A DNA stretch of 64,000 bases. Origin: Desulfobacillus sp041396245 (GTDB lineage Bacteria > Pseudomonadota > Gammaproteobacteria > Burkholderiales > Rhodocyclaceae). Under the pieces are notes generated by a model. The model did no database searches, was not told the DNA's origin, and saw only the letters and a list, made by a program, of their open reading frames with translations. Position 1 is the first letter of the stretch. Each line of letters starts with the position of its first letter. Below are positions 18,084 through 26,676 of this stretch, one piece after another. Position numbers and translations under genes: made by a program. Where the stretch lies: the NCBI GenBank assembly GCA_041396245.1, contig JAWKYW010000012.1, positions 1 to 64,000 of the forward strand, in the 5' to 3' direction.

Positions 18084-20066
18084 TTATTCGCTTGAGCCGC
18101 CCGCCTTGGGCAGGTTCGCCAGTTGCTGCTGCAGGTAACTGCTGGTCTGGGTCATGCTGGCGATCATCGCATCGAGCGCCGTGAACTGCGCGCGGTAGCG
18201 TTTCTCGATCAGTTCCAGCCGGCTCGCCAGGGCCTCGCGCCGCGAGCCGAGGTCCTTGATCGAGGCGTTGATGCCGTCCATGCGGCCGTCGACCAGGCCA
18301 TCGTCGTCCAGCATCCGCCCGACCAGCTTGTCGAGCAGGTCGGCGTAGCCGCGGGCGAAGCCGATCGTGCCGCGGTCGCCCGTGGCGCCGCCGGTGATGT
18401 CGACCTTCAGGCCGGCCGCGTCGCCGGCGCCGGTCAGGGCCTGGCCCGATCCCGTGGCGGCAATGCCGCCGATGCTGCCGGCCACATCGACGCCGGCCGT
18501 CTCGACGGCGGTGCCGAACAGGTCCGCCGCGGCCGTGCCGCCGCCGATGGCCACGATCGAGGCCGAACCGTAGCGGTTTGACGTGATGCTCAGCACGCCG
18601 GCGGACTCGGTCACGGTGACGCCGATGTCCGCTGAGGAGAGCGCGCTGGCGCCGTTGATCTTCGACTGGATTTCCGCCGCCAGCGTCGCCGCCGTGTAGG
18701 TGCCGGCGGCCAAAGTCAGGCTCGCCGAGACGCCGTCGACCGTGATGTCGAGCGTATCGTTGGTGTCGGCGACGATGGTCAGCGCCGCCGCCGCGCCGCC
18801 GACCGCGTTGCCCCGGGTGGCGAGCTGGGTGACATTGACCGCATAACTGCCGTTCCTGGTGTCCGCCGTCGAGGAGACGAAGGAGACCAGGCTGTCGGTC
18901 GGCTTGCCGACGGCGGCGAACAGGGTGGAGACGTCCTTGGCGCCGTCGTTCAATGCGGTCGTCAGCTTGCTCGAGTCCAGCTTCAGCGTGCCGTCCGTCT
19001 GGAAGGTCACGCCGATGTCGGCCAGGGCGGTCAGGCCGCCGCCGGCGGTGGACAGCGTCGTGTTGAAAATGCCGCGTAACTGGCCCTGCACCGAGCGCAC
19101 CGTGGCGTCGCCCGTGAGGATCGAGGCCTGCTTGTTGGCGGCGTCGTACTTCGACAGGTCGGTCAGCGTTTTGTTGAGGTCGTTATAGGCCTTGACGAAG
19201 GACTCGACGGCGGCCTGGGTGCCGGCGACGTCCCTGGCCACCGTCAGCGCCGTCGTGCCGCCTTCCTCGAGCAGGCTCAGGGTGACACCCTCGATGGCGT
19301 CGCTGATCGTGTTGGACGACTTGCTGACGGCGATGCCATCGATGACCAGGGTGGCATTCTGCGCGGCGACGGTCTCGCTCAGGTTGGCCGTGCCCCCCGT
19401 GGAGGCGTCGTAGACGAGCCGGGACAGGCCGCTGTTGTCGATGTCGTTGCCGTCATCGTCGGACACGCTGATCTTCAGCGCGTTGGCGAGGCCGGCGTCT
19501 TCCGAGGCGATCACCAGCCGGTTGCCGCTGCCGTCGTTGATGATGCTGGCCCTCACGCCGGCATCGGCGGCGTTGATGGCGTCGCGCACGCCGGCCAGCG
19601 AGGACTGGCCGCTGGCCAGGGTGATCGTCCTGGCGGATTTGTCCGGGTTGAGCGTGAAGCTGCCGCCGCTGTAGGTACCGAACTGGATGGTCAGCGTGCC
19701 GCTGCCGATGCTGGCATCCGTCGTGGCGAAGGCCTCCGACTTGAGCTTCTGCGCCTGGGCCAGCGTCTGCACCTCGATCGAATAGCTGCCGGGCGAGGCT
19801 GTGCTGGCAGCGCTTGCCGTCAGTACGGTTTTGTCGGCAACGCTTGCCTTGACGGCGGTAAATCTTGCCGGAGTGGCTAGGGCTGCCACCGAATTCTGGA
19901 AGGAGGAGAGGGCGCCCTTCAGGCTGCCGTAGGCGGACAACTGCGCCTGGAGCCTGGCTTCCTTGGTGTTGAGCAGCGACAGCGGACGCTGCTCCAGCGC
20001 CATGAGCTGGCTGACCAGGCCATTGATGTCCAGCCCCGAGCCGATGCCCGGTGAAGAGAGCGCCAT
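18084..20066 (-). CDS. fliD: Flagellar filament cap protein FliD, with an extra internal module
   Basis: FliD forms the cap at the filament tip that guides flagellin folding. The N-terminus (SSPGIGSGLDINGLVSQLMALEQRPL) and C-terminal coiled coil (MDGINASIKDLGSRREALASRLELIEKRYRAQFTALDAMIASM) are typical. At 660 residues it is much longer than the usual 450-480. The excess is a block at about residues 398-545 that opens with NGSYAVNVTQLATRGNAVGG, echoing PGSYSIEVQTLAQAQKLKSEAF at residue 92. It looks like a second hook-IN-type domain inserted in the C-terminal half. The protein has few charged residues outside the ends. Confidence 0.95.
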   Translation of the reverse strand: MALSSPGIGSGLDINGLVSQLMALEQRPLSLLNTKEARLQAQLSAYGSLKGALSSFQNSVAALATPARFTAVKASVADKTVLTASAASTASPGSYSIEVQTLAQAQKLKSEAFATTDASIGSGTLTIQFGTYSGGSFTLNPDKSARTITLASGQSSLAGVRDAINAADAGVRASIINDGSGNRLVIASEDAGLANALKISVSDDDGNDIDNSGLSRLVYDASTGGTANLSETVAAQNATLVIDGIAVSKSSNTISDAIEGVTLSLLEEGGTTALTVARDVAGTQAAVESFVKAYNDLNKTLTDLSKYDAANKQASILTGDATVRSVQGQLRGIFNTTLSTAGGGLTALADIGVTFQTDGTLKLDSSKLTTALNDGAKDVSTLFAAVGKPTDSLVSFVSSTADTRNGSYAVNVTQLATRGNAVGGAAAALTIVADTNDTLDITVDGVSASLTLAAGTYTAATLAAEIQSKINGASALSSADIGVTVTESAGVLSITSNRYGSASIVAIGGGTAAADLFGTAVETAGVDVAGSIGGIAATGSGQALTGAGDAAGLKVDITGGATGDRGTIGFARGYADLLDKLVGRMLDDDGLVDGRMDGINASIKDLGSRREALASRLELIEKRYRAQFTALDAMIASMTQTSSYLQQQLANLPKAGGSSE

Positions 20067-20102
20067 ATTGCTCCTGTTTACCGCCGTTGCGGTTGGATTG
20101 CG

Positions 20103-20426
20103 TTATGCCTTGCTCTTGATCAGCAGGCCCTGCAGCCGATCCAGCGCCCGGGTAATCGCCAGCACCTCCTCGTTGGGAATCTGCCGGATCACCTCTTTCG
20201 TGGCGCCATCGACCACCCGGATCACGGTCTTGCCCGTGTCTCCGTCGACCGTGAATTGCAAATTCTGTGCCACAGGCTCAGCGATACGCCGAAGCTGCTG
20301 CGCGACCTGCTGCACCTGTTCGCGGCTGGGACGGGCTTCCGGCGCCGGCCCGGCTTTCGGTTCGGCGGGTTTTGCCTGCGCGGGCGGGGAAACGCTGCCT
20401 GGCCCGGAAATCTGTTGTATCGCCAT
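20103..20426 (-). CDS. flaG: FlaG family protein
   Basis: The 107-residue protein has a Pro/Ala/Lys-rich first half and a conserved second half: VQQVAQQLRRIAEPVAQNLQFTVDGDTGKTVIRVVDGATKEVIRQIPNEEVLAITRALDRLQGLLIKSKA. That is the FlaG domain. FlaG proteins are coded between flagellin and fliD and influence filament length; the mechanism is not well defined. The gene lies 83 bases after fliC and 36 before fliD. A GC-rich hairpin at 20454-20481 precedes it. Confidence 0.93.
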   Translation of the reverse strand: MAIQQISGPGSVSPPAQAKPAEPKAGPAPEARPSREQVQQVAQQLRRIAEPVAQNLQFTVDGDTGKTVIRVVDGATKEVIRQIPNEEVLAITRALDRLQGLLIKSKA

Positions 20427-20453
20427 GTTCCTGCTCCTTGAACATTGCGACGA

Positions 20454-20481
20454 CGCGGGCGGCCTTGTGGGCCGGCCCGCG
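20454..20481 (-). terminator. GC-rich hairpin downstream of fliC
   Basis: The arms CGCGGGCCGGCC and GGCCGCCCGCG pair around a CACAA loop with one bulged C, about 11 base pairs. There is no T-run after it, so it may stabilise the fliC message 3' end or terminate only partly, leaving lower flow into flaG-fliD. That fits the common need for far more flagellin than cap protein (inference). Confidence 0.5.
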
Positions 20482-20509
20482 CATCGTCATGCTGCGACTG
20501 CGACCTGCC

Positions 20510-22114
20510 TTAGCCGCGGAGCAGCGTCAGGACCTGGTTCGGCAGCGCGTTGGCCTGCGCCAGCATCGCCGTTCCCGCCTGCTGCAGGATCTGGGCGCGG
20601 GTCAGGCTCGCGGTTTCGGCCGCGAAGTCCGTGTCCTGGATCCGGCTGCGGGAGGCCGTCAGGTTCTCGGCCGTCGCCTGCAGGTTGGAAATGGTGGACT
20701 CGAAGCGGTTCTGGATGGCGCCGAAGGTGCTGCGCAGAGTGCTGACAGAAGTCAGGGCCGCATCCACCGCGAGAATGGCATTGTTGGCATTCGCTACGCT
20801 GGTGACGCTCTGTGCCGCGAGGTTGCTGGATGCGGCGAGCAGAGTCGTTGCAAATCCGGCTGTGGCCTGCGTACCGCCAAGCGTAATGCCGGACGAAGAT
20901 TGCAGGGAGACTTGGCCGCGATACGTTTCGACACTGGCACCAACAGCGCCGGCAGTTGCCGAGACAAGTGCTGTATCGTTTCCACCCGTATTTCCGGAGA
21001 ACACTGTGTTAAGGACGTTGGGGCCGCCACCGGTTCCGGCGGTGGTTGTGAAGGCTTCGCTTATGGCGATGTTGCGGCCGTCTGCGGCAACCAGTTGCAG
21101 TTCGCCGCTCGAGTTCTTGGTGGCCACGACGCCGGTCGTGCTTTGAAATGAATTGATGTTTTGTACGGCTGCATCGATGCTTACATCGTCAGTTGCCGTG
21201 ATAACGGACTGGCCGTTGATTTGCAGCGTGTAACTCGCAGTGGCTCCGGTGTTGGCGGTCCATTGGAGGAAATCGCTCGTGCCGGCAACCCCGGTTGCTG
21301 CAGCAGCAAACGTCAGCGTAGTATTTGCGCTCGCGGTGACACCAGCTACGCCGCTTGAGTTGATGGCGGCCGCTTTCGCGAAGGCACTGGTCGCGTCCTG
21401 GTACGTGGGAGAGGCGGACCCGACATAGTTGCTGGAGTCGGCGATGTTGGTTCCGTTCAGGCTGAAGTTCGAGCCATTGAACGCCGTGGCCGAAACGCCT
21501 GCATAGGCGGCGCCATTTGTTGTCAGGGTACGCGTGCCAGAGGCGGCTGCTGCGCCCGCGGCCACGACCACTGCCGTTGTTCCGGAGGAGCTGACGTATG
21601 AACCAATGTTAGCCGCCCTCATGCTCGTGCTGAGACCGACCGTAATCGTTTCGTTCACGTTCGCGCCGACCTGGAAAGTGGCGTTGCCGAAGGTGCCGTC
21701 GAGGATCTTCTGACCGTTGAACGAAGTCTGGGCGGCAATCCGCTCCACTTCGGCGATGCGCTGCTGCACTTCCTGGTCCAGCGCGGCGCGGTCGGAGGCA
21801 GAGTTGGTCGAGTTGGCCGACTGCACCGCCAGTTCGCGGATGCGCTGGAGGTTGTTGGTCACCTCGCCGAGGGCGCCTTCCGCCGTCTGCGACAGCGAGA
21901 TGCCGTCGTTGGCGTTGCGGGCGGCCTGGTTGAGGCCGCGGATCTGGGTGGTGAAACGCTCGGCAATCGCCAGGCCGGCGGCGTCGTCCTTGGCGCTGTT
22001 GATGCGCAGGCCGGAGGAGAGGCGCTGGAGGGCGGTGGCGAGCTGGGTTTGCGACGTATTGAGGTTGCGTTGCGAGTTGAGCGACGCGATGTTGGTGTTG
22101 ATGACCTGAGGCAT
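20510..22114 (-). CDS. fliC: Flagellin FliC
   Basis: Flagellin is the filament subunit. The N-terminal D0/D1 part is canonical (MPQVINTNIASLNSQRNLNTSQTQLATALQRLSSGLRINSAKDDAAGLAIAERF). The C-terminus (RSRIQDTDFAAETASLTRAQILQQAGTAMLAQANALPNQVLTLLRG) is also canonical. The middle (about residues 185-430) is Ser/Thr/Ala-rich and variable, with a base composition less GC-rich than its neighbours, as is normal for the surface domains. I chose the Met at 22114 because AAGGAG lies just upstream; the open frame beyond it is not flagellin-like. A sigma-28 promoter lies about 90 bases upstream. It is the only flagellin gene in the window. Confidence 0.98.
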   Translation of the reverse strand: MPQVINTNIASLNSQRNLNTSQTQLATALQRLSSGLRINSAKDDAAGLAIAERFTTQIRGLNQAARNANDGISLSQTAEGALGEVTNNLQRIRELAVQSANSTNSASDRAALDQEVQQRIAEVERIAAQTSFNGQKILDGTFGNATFQVGANVNETITVGLSTSMRAANIGSYVSSSGTTAVVVAAGAAAASGTRTLTTNGAAYAGVSATAFNGSNFSLNGTNIADSSNYVGSASPTYQDATSAFAKAAAINSSGVAGVTASANTTLTFAAAATGVAGTSDFLQWTANTGATASYTLQINGQSVITATDDVSIDAAVQNINSFQSTTGVVATKNSSGELQLVAADGRNIAISEAFTTTAGTGGGPNVLNTVFSGNTGGNDTALVSATAGAVGASVETYRGQVSLQSSSGITLGGTQATAGFATTLLAASSNLAAQSVTSVANANNAILAVDAALTSVSTLRSTFGAIQNRFESTISNLQATAENLTASRSRIQDTDFAAETASLTRAQILQQAGTAMLAQANALPNQVLTLLRG

Positions 22115-22202
22115 GACATATCTCCTTGCAAGTTTGAGGGTTCTGACAGCCTTTCGCCCCCTGACTCCCGATCCGGCGGGCGTTGATGTCGCCGTCAAGA
22201 GC

Positions 22203-22230
22203 TATATCGGTCAGACCAGGGAAAACTTTA
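22203..22230 (-). promoter_or_regulatory. Sigma-28 (FliA) promoter of fliC
   Basis: Read on the minus strand, TAAAGTTT (22230-22223) is followed by 12 bases and CCGATATA (22210-22203). This is very close to the FliA consensus TAAAGTTT-N11-GCCGATAA. It lies upstream of fliC with a leader of roughly 80-90 bases and a good ribosome binding site, AAGGAG. Confidence 0.88.
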
Positions 22231-22383
22231 GGGTGAAATGGCAAGGCGCCGATCTACCGCATTGATATGCAAGGAATTGCTGTTTTGGATGAAAAATCGC
22301 CTCAAGATTCCTAAACCCGTGCCGATAACGCCTGTACACGCCTTCTTGCGTGCAGGGTTTTAAATCCCCTGACTCCCACACCG

Positions 22384-22403
22384 ATCGCCGGCTTGCCGGC
22401 GAT
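22384..22403. terminator. Perfect hairpin after the diguanylate cyclase gene
   Basis: ATCGCCGGC and GCCGGCGAT form a nine-base-pair perfect stem with a two-base spacer. It lies 31 bases past the stop of the GGDEF gene on the minus strand and upstream of the fliC promoter, so it probably insulates fliC from read-through. No strong T-run follows on the minus strand. The rest of the 320-base gap between fliC and the GGDEF gene holds only the sigma-28 promoter as far as I can see. Confidence 0.5.
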
Positions 22404-22434
22404 TTGTGTTTCCGGGACAGGAAATTGCGGGGAC

Positions 22435-24237
22435 TCAATCGGCGGCAACGACGCGGTTCTTTCCGCGTTTCTTGGCCTGGTACATCGCCGCATCGGCGCG
22501 GGCGATGGTTTCGCCGCGTTGCTCGCCGGGGCGAAAATCGGTGACGCCGGCGCTGAAGGTCAGGAGCAGCTTTTCGTTCCTGTGCATGAAGAAGCGGCGG
22601 GTCAGCTCCCGCTGCAGGCGGGTCAGGGCGGAGATGGCATCGGCCAGCGGGGTGTCGGGCAGGATGATGAGGAATTCCTCGCCGCCGTAGCGCGCCAGGG
22701 TGTCGTGCGGGCGCAGGGTCTCGCGGATGACCCGGGCAAGATGGACTAGGGCGTCGTCGCCGGTCTGGTGGCCGTAGGTGTCGTTGAGCGCCTTGAAGTT
22801 GTCGACGTCGAGCAGGGCGACGCAGACCGGGGTCTGCCGCCGCTGGGCGCGCGCCAGTTCGCGGTCGAGGGTTTCGTCGAGGCCTTTCCGGTTGAGCGCG
22901 CCGGTAAGCTGGTCGTGGCGCACCATCTCGCTGGCTTCGGTGAGTTCGCTCTGCAGCCGGGCGACTTCCCGCTCGGCCTCGTCGACGCGCGCCTTCATGG
23001 CGCTGAGGTCGTCGCGCGAGCGCTGGGCGTTGAGCTGGATGATGCGCGTCTCGCGCATGACTTCCTCGATGACGTCGTTCAGTTCGGCCAGGTCGTTGGC
23101 GGCGCCGATCTTCACGGCGCACCGTTCGATCTTGTGGTGGTAGTCGCTGGTCGATTCGGAGAAGCTGGCGAGGTGGTCGACGAAGCCGGCGAGCATGGTC
23201 TTCAGCCGTTCCTTGGCCTCGCTCAGGTTTTTTTTCAGGGCGCTCTGGCGATAGATGACTTCCTTGAGGCGCTGGCCGACGTCGTCCAGGCGGCGGATGT
23301 TGAGCGGCTGGCCGAAGAGGTCGAGCACCATGCCGATCTGGCCCTGCACCCATTTGTCGTCCTCGACCAGTTCGCTGATGTTTTCGATGACGAGATGCAG
23401 CAGCTTCTGCAGGGCGGCCTTCAGCTCGGCCTGGTCTTCGGCAACGTATTGCAGGCGATAGTTGAACTGTTTCAGGCGCTTGGCGAGCAGGGCAAAGGTG
23501 GCCGCGTCGCGCGTCTGGCGCAGGCTGGTAGCCAGTGCCGTGGCTTCCTCCGCCAGTTCCGGCGTGTCGACCAGCAGCATGCTGACGGTGCTTTCCACCA
23601 GTTGGGCGATCAGTTCGCGCAACTCGCTGCCGGGCAGGCGCATTTCGGCCTGGCCTGTGATCGGGGTGGTAGCCGGGGTCGCAGACGGGGTAGCAGCCGC
23701 GTCCGGTCCGGCTTCGGCGGCGGCCGCGACGGCGTCGGCGTGGCCGACGGGTTCGGGCGTGGCACCCGTCTTCGACCAGGACCGGAGGAGCGAGTACAGG
23801 CGTTCGTGGAGGTTGTCCGGGTCGGCGCCGGCGGATTTCAGTATGTGCTCGACTGCATCGCGCTTCTTGGCGGGGGTCAGGCCGGCATGGCGGCGTTCCA
23901 TTTGTCCGAGCAGTTCGCCGATCAGCGTAGACCAGTCGGTCGGCTCGGCCTCGAAGGTTTTCAGCAGGGCCAGCAAGGTGGCCGTCAGGGCCGGCCAGTC
24001 CCGGCCGGCGATGGCGGCGTCGAGTTGCTGGCCGAAACGGACCTGCTCGGGCGTGGCGCGCGGCAGGCGCCCGGAAAGGGTTTTCAGGCTGCGCTCGGGG
24101 AATGCCTCGCCTTCGGTCGTGCCGGCGATCTCGTGGTAGAGCGCGCGATAGTTGTCCGGGGTCGGCGGCACGCGGCGGGAGGCCAGCCGGCGCAGGGCTT
24201 CACGGGCGATTTCCGAGGGTTGGGTGATCTCTGCCAT
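22435..24237 (-). CDS. Diguanylate cyclase (GGDEF domain) with long helical N-terminus
   Basis: The 600-residue protein makes c-di-GMP from GTP. The C-terminal GGDEF domain (about residues 430-600) has the active-site motif as GGEEF in LARYGGEEFLIILP. An inhibitory I-site, RPHD, lies five residues before it, as in feedback-inhibited cyclases. It also has DQLTGALNRKGLDE and DVDNFKALNDTYGHQTGD. The N-terminal part (EIAREALRRLASRRVPPTPDNYRALYHEIAG) and the long helical middle have no membrane segment, so it should be cytosolic. The start at 24237 (MAEITQPSEIAREAL) is preferred; the longer open frame upstream overlaps other genes. It lies between fliC and a two-component pair. Confidence 0.93.
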   Translation of the reverse strand: MAEITQPSEIAREALRRLASRRVPPTPDNYRALYHEIAGTTEGEAFPERSLKTLSGRLPRATPEQVRFGQQLDAAIAGRDWPALTATLLALLKTFEAEPTDWSTLIGELLGQMERRHAGLTPAKKRDAVEHILKSAGADPDNLHERLYSLLRSWSKTGATPEPVGHADAVAAAAEAGPDAAATPSATPATTPITGQAEMRLPGSELRELIAQLVESTVSMLLVDTPELAEEATALATSLRQTRDAATFALLAKRLKQFNYRLQYVAEDQAELKAALQKLLHLVIENISELVEDDKWVQGQIGMVLDLFGQPLNIRRLDDVGQRLKEVIYRQSALKKNLSEAKERLKTMLAGFVDHLASFSESTSDYHHKIERCAVKIGAANDLAELNDVIEEVMRETRIIQLNAQRSRDDLSAMKARVDEAEREVARLQSELTEASEMVRHDQLTGALNRKGLDETLDRELARAQRRQTPVCVALLDVDNFKALNDTYGHQTGDDALVHLARVIRETLRPHDTLARYGGEEFLIILPDTPLADAISALTRLQRELTRRFFMHRNEKLLLTFSAGVTDFRPGEQRGETIARADAAMYQAKKRGKNRVVAAD

Positions 24238-24308
24238 GAGTGATGGATGTCCTTCGCCGTGGGTTAACGGCAGGAATCCGCCGGACTTGAAGTCCGAAGC
24301 CGATGGCG

Positions 24309-24950
24309 TTAATCGACCAGGCCGCGCTTGAGGCCGTAATGGGTCAGCTCGGCGTTGTTCTTCAGCCGCATCTTCTCCAGCAGCCGGGCGCGATACACGC
24401 TTACCGTCTTGACGCTGAGCTTGAGCTCCTCGGCAATCTGGGTCAGGGTCTTGCCGGAGGCGATCATGACCAGGGTCTGATATTCGCGGTCGGAGAGTTT
24501 CTCGTGAACCGGGCGCTCGCTGTCGTCCGTAATGGCGTTGGCCAGCTCTTCGGCAAGCGAAGGGCTGACGTATTTCTTGCCGCCGGCGACCTGCCGAATC
24601 GCGGTGACCAGCAGTTCCGGAGCGCTTTGCTTGGTGAGATAACCGGACGCGCCTGCCTTGAGGGCGCGAATGGCGTACTGCTCCTCGGGGTGCATGCTGA
24701 GCATGAGCACCGGCAGTTTCGGATATTCCTTCTTGAGCTGTTTCAGGGTGTCGATGCCGTTCTTGTCGGGCATCGACACATCCATCAGGACCACGTCCCA
24801 TTCGCCCTGGCGGACCATTTGCAGCGCCTGCAGGCCGTTCTTGGCTTCGCCGGCAACGACCATGTCTTCCGAGTCGGTCAGTATCTGGCGCAGGCCATGG
24901 CGAACGATGGCGTGGTCGTCGGCGATCAGGATGCGGATGTGCGGCGTCAT
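24309..24950 (-). CDS. LuxR/NarL-family response regulator
   Basis: The 213-residue regulator has a receiver domain (about 1-120; acidic pocket DD at 11-12, phospho-acceptor D57 in VVLMDVSMPDKNG) and a C-terminal LuxR-type helix-turn-helix (KLSDREYQTLVMIASGKTLTQIAEELKLSVKTVSVYRARLLEKM). It lies 18 bases after the sensor kinase gene and is its likely partner. The family is close to UhpA/NarL-type regulators. No target is evident from sequence; the next gene on the strand, 71 bases on, is a diguanylate cyclase and may be in the same transcript. Confidence 0.93.
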   Translation of the reverse strand: MTPHIRILIADDHAIVRHGLRQILTDSEDMVVAGEAKNGLQALQMVRQGEWDVVLMDVSMPDKNGIDTLKQLKKEYPKLPVLMLSMHPEEQYAIRALKAGASGYLTKQSAPELLVTAIRQVAGGKKYVSPSLAEELANAITDDSERPVHEKLSDREYQTLVMIASGKTLTQIAEELKLSVKTVSVYRARLLEKMRLKNNAELTHYGLKRGLVD

Positions 24951-24968
24951 GACGATTGGCGTCCTCTA

Positions 24969-26492
24969 TTACTGGTTCGGGTCCGGCCGGACCGTCTCGT
25001 TGGGTCTGAATGGCGCCCGCAACACGATGCGGGCGCCCTGCGGGGTATTGCGGGACAGTTCGAGCGAGCCGCCGAGGTCGAGCATGCGTTCGCGGATGCC
25101 GCGGAGTCCGAATGATTTCGGCTTGTTCAGGTCGCTTGCGGAGATGCCGCAGCCATTGTCGGAAATTTCCAGCAGGAGGCTGTCGCCTTCGACCTGGAGC
25201 CGGACGCCGACGCGGGTGGCCTTGGCGTGTTTTGCGACATTGGTGAGGGCTTCCTGGAAAACGCGGAAAAGCGCCAGCGAAGTTTCTTCGTCCGGATCGA
25301 TATCGTGGGCAATGCCGGAAGTGTCGCAACCGAGGCCGAACCGCTGGGAAAAATCATCGGCCTGGCATTCAATGGCCGCCGCGAGGCCGAAGTCCTTGAG
25401 TATGCCGGGGCGCAGCTCGCGGGCGACGCGCCCGGCCGTATTGATGGCGTCGTCGATGAGGCCTTCGATGCCGCGCGCCCGCTTTCGCAGCTGCAAGGGA
25501 TCGGAGGGAAGCCTGTTCGAGAGCAGCGAAGCCTCGATCTTGATCGCCACCAGCGTGCCGCCGAGTTCATCGTGTATGTCCCGGGCGATGCGCTCCCGTT
25601 CCTTTTCCTTGGCGGCCTCGAGGTGGGATGACAGTTCGGCCAGTTGCGCCCGCGATGCCCGCAGTTCGTTTTCGGCCAGCTTGCTTTGCGTTATGTTCGA
25701 GGCTATGCCTTCCCACTGCACTTCGCCGCTGGCGGAGATCCTCGGCGCCGCGCGCAGGTTGGCCCATTTCTCCTCACCGTCGGCGCCATGGATGCGACCG
25801 TCCCAGTTAACCTGAACGAGCTTTTCGGCGGAATGTGACAAGGCCGCATCGAAGGATTCGCGGTCATCGGCATGGATGGAATCAAAAAAAAGATGGGGCG
25901 TAGAGGCGAGTTCAGGCGGTGCAAGGCCAAGCAGGGCGGTTGCCCCCTCGCTGACATACAGGAAGCGCAAGACGCCATCCCGGTTGCGCACAAGCTGGAA
26001 CACCATGCCGGGGATGTTCGAAACCAGGGCGCGGAAGCGCGCCTCGTTTTCCTGGACGGTTGCCAGGGCGGTGCGGCGTTCGGCGCGATTCTTCGCCTCG
26101 CGCATTTCCCGCTCGACTGCGGGGACGAGGCGGTCGAGATGGTCCTTCGACAGGTAATCGTGCGCACCGGCGCGCATGGCGGAAATGGCCGTTTCCTCGT
26201 CGATGACGCCGGACACGATGATGAAAGGCAGATCGAGATCCATGTCCTGCATCAGTTCCAGCGCGGCAAGGGCGTTGAAGCCGGGCATGCTGTGATCGGA
26301 CAGTACGGCGTCCCAGTGTCCTGAGCGCATCGCCTGGCGCGCCGCGTCGGCGCTATCGACGCGCTGGAACTCAATGAGGTAGCCGGCGCGCTTGAAGCAG
26401 CCGAGCAGAAGAAGCGCGTCGTCCTCGGAATCCTCGATGATCAGGAGGTTCAGCGAGGCATTCGAGTCTGGCCGTGATCGAGCCATTGCCAT
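24969..26492 (-). CDS. Soluble sensor kinase with N-terminal receiver domain (REC-PAS-HisKA_3-HATPase)
   Basis: The 507-residue protein has a receiver domain first (about 13-135, acceptor D66 in VLSDHSMPGFN), then a PAS/PAC domain (about 155-285), a NarX/UhpB-type dimerisation domain with the phospho-His in ERIARDIHDELGGTLVAIK, and an ATPase domain (EALTNVAKHAKATRV, DNGCGI, GLRGIRERM). It has no membrane segment. A receiver ahead of the kinase core suggests that it takes input from another kinase and passes it to the LuxR-type regulator just downstream. Its signal is not evident from sequence. Confidence 0.92.
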   Translation of the reverse strand: MAMARSRPDSNASLNLLIIEDSEDDALLLLGCFKRAGYLIEFQRVDSADAARQAMRSGHWDAVLSDHSMPGFNALAALELMQDMDLDLPFIIVSGVIDEETAISAMRAGAHDYLSKDHLDRLVPAVEREMREAKNRAERRTALATVQENEARFRALVSNIPGMVFQLVRNRDGVLRFLYVSEGATALLGLAPPELASTPHLFFDSIHADDRESFDAALSHSAEKLVQVNWDGRIHGADGEEKWANLRAAPRISASGEVQWEGIASNITQSKLAENELRASRAQLAELSSHLEAAKEKERERIARDIHDELGGTLVAIKIEASLLSNRLPSDPLQLRKRARGIEGLIDDAINTAGRVARELRPGILKDFGLAAAIECQADDFSQRFGLGCDTSGIAHDIDPDEETSLALFRVFQEALTNVAKHAKATRVGVRLQVEGDSLLLEISDNGCGISASDLNKPKSFGLRGIRERMLDLGGSLELSRNTPQGARIVLRAPFRPNETVRPDPNQ

Positions 26493-26570
26493 GGGCAGCG
26501 AAGGTGATTTTTACCGGAGTCTACATTAAACCGTCCATGGCGCAAGCATGGGACGTCCGGGGCGTTCGGC

Positions 26571-26576
26571 TATAAT
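26571..26576 (+). promoter_or_regulatory. Probable -10 element of the tRNA-Thr promoter
   Basis: A perfect TATAAT at 26571-26576 lies 9 bases before the tRNA-Thr gene. The -35 region is weak: ATGGGA at 17-base spacing. Position immediately before a stable RNA gene supports the call. Confidence 0.5.
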
Positions 26577-26585
26577 TTCATTCGT

Positions 26586-26661
26586 GCCGGCATAGCTCAG
26601 CTGGTAGAGCAGCTGATTTGTAATCAGAAGGTCGCGGGTTCGATTCCTGCTGCCGGCACCA
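26586..26661 (+). tRNA. tRNA-Thr (anticodon TGT)
   Basis: The 76-base gene folds into a full cloverleaf. The acceptor arm is GCCGGCA with TGCCGGC, the anticodon stem is CTGAT/ATCAG with loop TTTGTAA, and the T-arm loop is GTTCGATTC. The CCA end is encoded. Anticodon TGT reads ACA and related threonine codons. It stands alone, convergent with the PaaX-family gene. Confidence 0.96.
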
Positions 26662-26676
26662 GTTGGCGAACTGCCG

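Noticed and set aside
24238..25329. Upstream extension of the GGDEF gene to 964 codons
   Set aside because: The extension overlaps the LuxR-type regulator and part of the kinase in another frame; the Met at 24237 gives a natural N-terminus.
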